From Tannerella sp. (GTDB lineage Bacteria; Bacteroidota; Bacteroidia; Bacteroidales; Tannerellaceae), in NCBI GenBank assembly GCA_031263835.1, contig JAISEZ010000322.1, forward strand, positions 1 to 5,978: a DNA stretch of 5,978 nt. Reading direction: 5' to 3'. This document shows positions 5,586 to 5,978 of this stretch, one piece after another (within the stretch, counting starts at the first letter, position 1; every line of letters starts with the position of its first letter). Made by a program: the position numbers and the translations under genes. The notes beneath the pieces were generated by a model, which did no database searches, had not been told where the DNA came from, and was given only the letters and a program-made list of their open reading frames with translations.

Positions 5586-5703
5586 AGTAGTTAGTAATCA
5601 GTAGAATAAAGTCACGGTTTCATACACAAAACCCGATTGCCGTACGGCGAAACTGCCTGCTACCATTCTACTAACTACTAACTACTAACTACTGACTACT
5701 AAC
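5586..5703. repeat. Inverted repeat element with 7-bp tandem words (CTACTAA)
   Basis: The right side has five tandem 7-bp units CTACTAA at 5668-5702, one carrying a single change (CTACTGA). The left arm 5586-5607 matches the inverse of 5665-5686 at 20 of 22 positions. GTTTC (5617-5621) and GAAAC (5649-5653) pair inside with nearly the same centre. The loop also holds a separate perfect 10-bp palindrome, GCCGTACGGC (5639-5648). The element starts 6 bp after the end of the 190-bp palindrome and ends 20 bp before the stop codon of the thioredoxin-like gene. It has the same plan as the other two repeats here, with a different word. Confidence 0.85.
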
Positions 5704-5723
5704 GTTTCATTCCCTCCCGTATT

Positions 5724-5978
5724 TCAGAAGTAATTTTCCACCCTGTCGAAGTTCACATCTTTGAGCAGCACCGTCTTGTCCCTGCCCAGCAGGTAGAGCG
5801 ACGGAATCGCCCGCAAGTCGTAGATTTCGCCGTCTTTCACCTTCGCATGACGGTCGTACCCGTTAATCCAGCCTTCGGGAATGTCGGCCCGGTGCGCCTT
5901 CCAGATTTCGATGTCCTCGTCCGGATAGAACAGCAGGATGGCCAGTTTCCCGTCTGCGTGCAGCCTGCCGACGACGGA
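5724..5978 (-). CDS. Thioredoxin-fold (DUF5106-like) protein, C-terminal part
   Basis: This is the last 84 codons of a protein that extends past the right edge; the frame is open to the edge and ends in TGA at 5724-5726. The visible part reads as the second half of a thioredoxin fold: strand KLAILLFYPDED (11-22), a helix and loop with IPEGWINGYD (33-42), then DLRAIPSLYLLGRDKTVLL (54-72). IPS carries the cis-proline typical of thioredoxins, followed by the two closing strands, and VNFDRVENYF forms the final helix. The redox-active CxxC, if present, would lie upstream of the window. Bacteroidota encode many exported thioredoxin-like proteins of this kind, including DUF5106 types. The assignment rests on fold pattern, so the exact family is uncertain. 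The two palindromic repeats lie directly downstream. Confidence 0.82.
   Translation of the reverse strand, partial: SVVGRLHADGKLAILLFYPDEDIEIWKAHRADIPEGWINGYDRHAKVKDGEIYDLRAIPSLYLLGRDKTVLLKDVNFDRVENYF

Noticed and set aside
5379..5594. Plus-strand 71-codon open frame across the 190-bp palindrome
   Set aside because: Its sequence is only the translation of CACGGAG-type repeats (RRHGEHGD style), a known kind of spurious ORF; both arms are inverted copies and there is no ribosome site or family similarity.

Overview
The window looks like a chromosomal segment from a member of the Bacteroidota, probably Bacteroidales. Three things point there: protein families typical of that group (a DUF5009-type membrane acyltransferase, a thioredoxin-like DUF5106-type protein, TerD proteins starting MAIDLGKKL and MAINLTKGQ), upstream -7 boxes of the Bacteroides TAnnTTTG type, and starts mostly without Shine-Dalgarno sequences. 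Every gene I can support is on the minus strand; the plus-strand reading frames are shadows.

Layout in the direction of transcription (right to left). (1) 5724-5978 is the C-terminal end of a thioredoxin-fold protein that runs off the right edge. (2) 5264-5723 is a 460-bp non-coding stretch with two long imperfect palindromes (5586-5703 and 5390-5579) and then a putative promoter. (3) 5263-2146 is a tight three-gene operon: a Tat-exported TIM-barrel sugar isomerase/epimerase-like protein, a multi-pass DUF5009/HGSNAT-like acyltransferase, and a Tat- or lipobox-targeted amidohydrolase-2 protein, separated by 13 and about 12 bp. (4) 2046-1123 is an exported glycerophosphodiester phosphodiesterase-like protein with its own -7 box. 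(5) 791-1122 is non-coding, with a third palindromic repeat that runs into the 3' end of the phosphodiesterase gene, followed by a promoter. (6) 790-1 holds two adjacent TerD-family genes, the second cut by the left edge.

The central genes read as a cell-envelope carbohydrate module: a soluble exported TIM-barrel enzyme, a membrane protein of the family that moves acetyl groups across the membrane onto amino sugars, and an exported metal-dependent hydrolase. The phosphodiesterase could feed into or sit beside it. The substrate cannot be read from sequence. The TerD pair is a separate stress-type operon.

The most unusual structure is between the genes. Three intergenic elements share one plan: short tandem words (8, about 8-9, and 7 bp) arranged as inverted arms around a unique centre. 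Their arm sequences are unrelated, but two of them share the 12-mer AATAAATTATCA. They encode no transposase, and one supplies the last codons and stop of a neighbouring gene.
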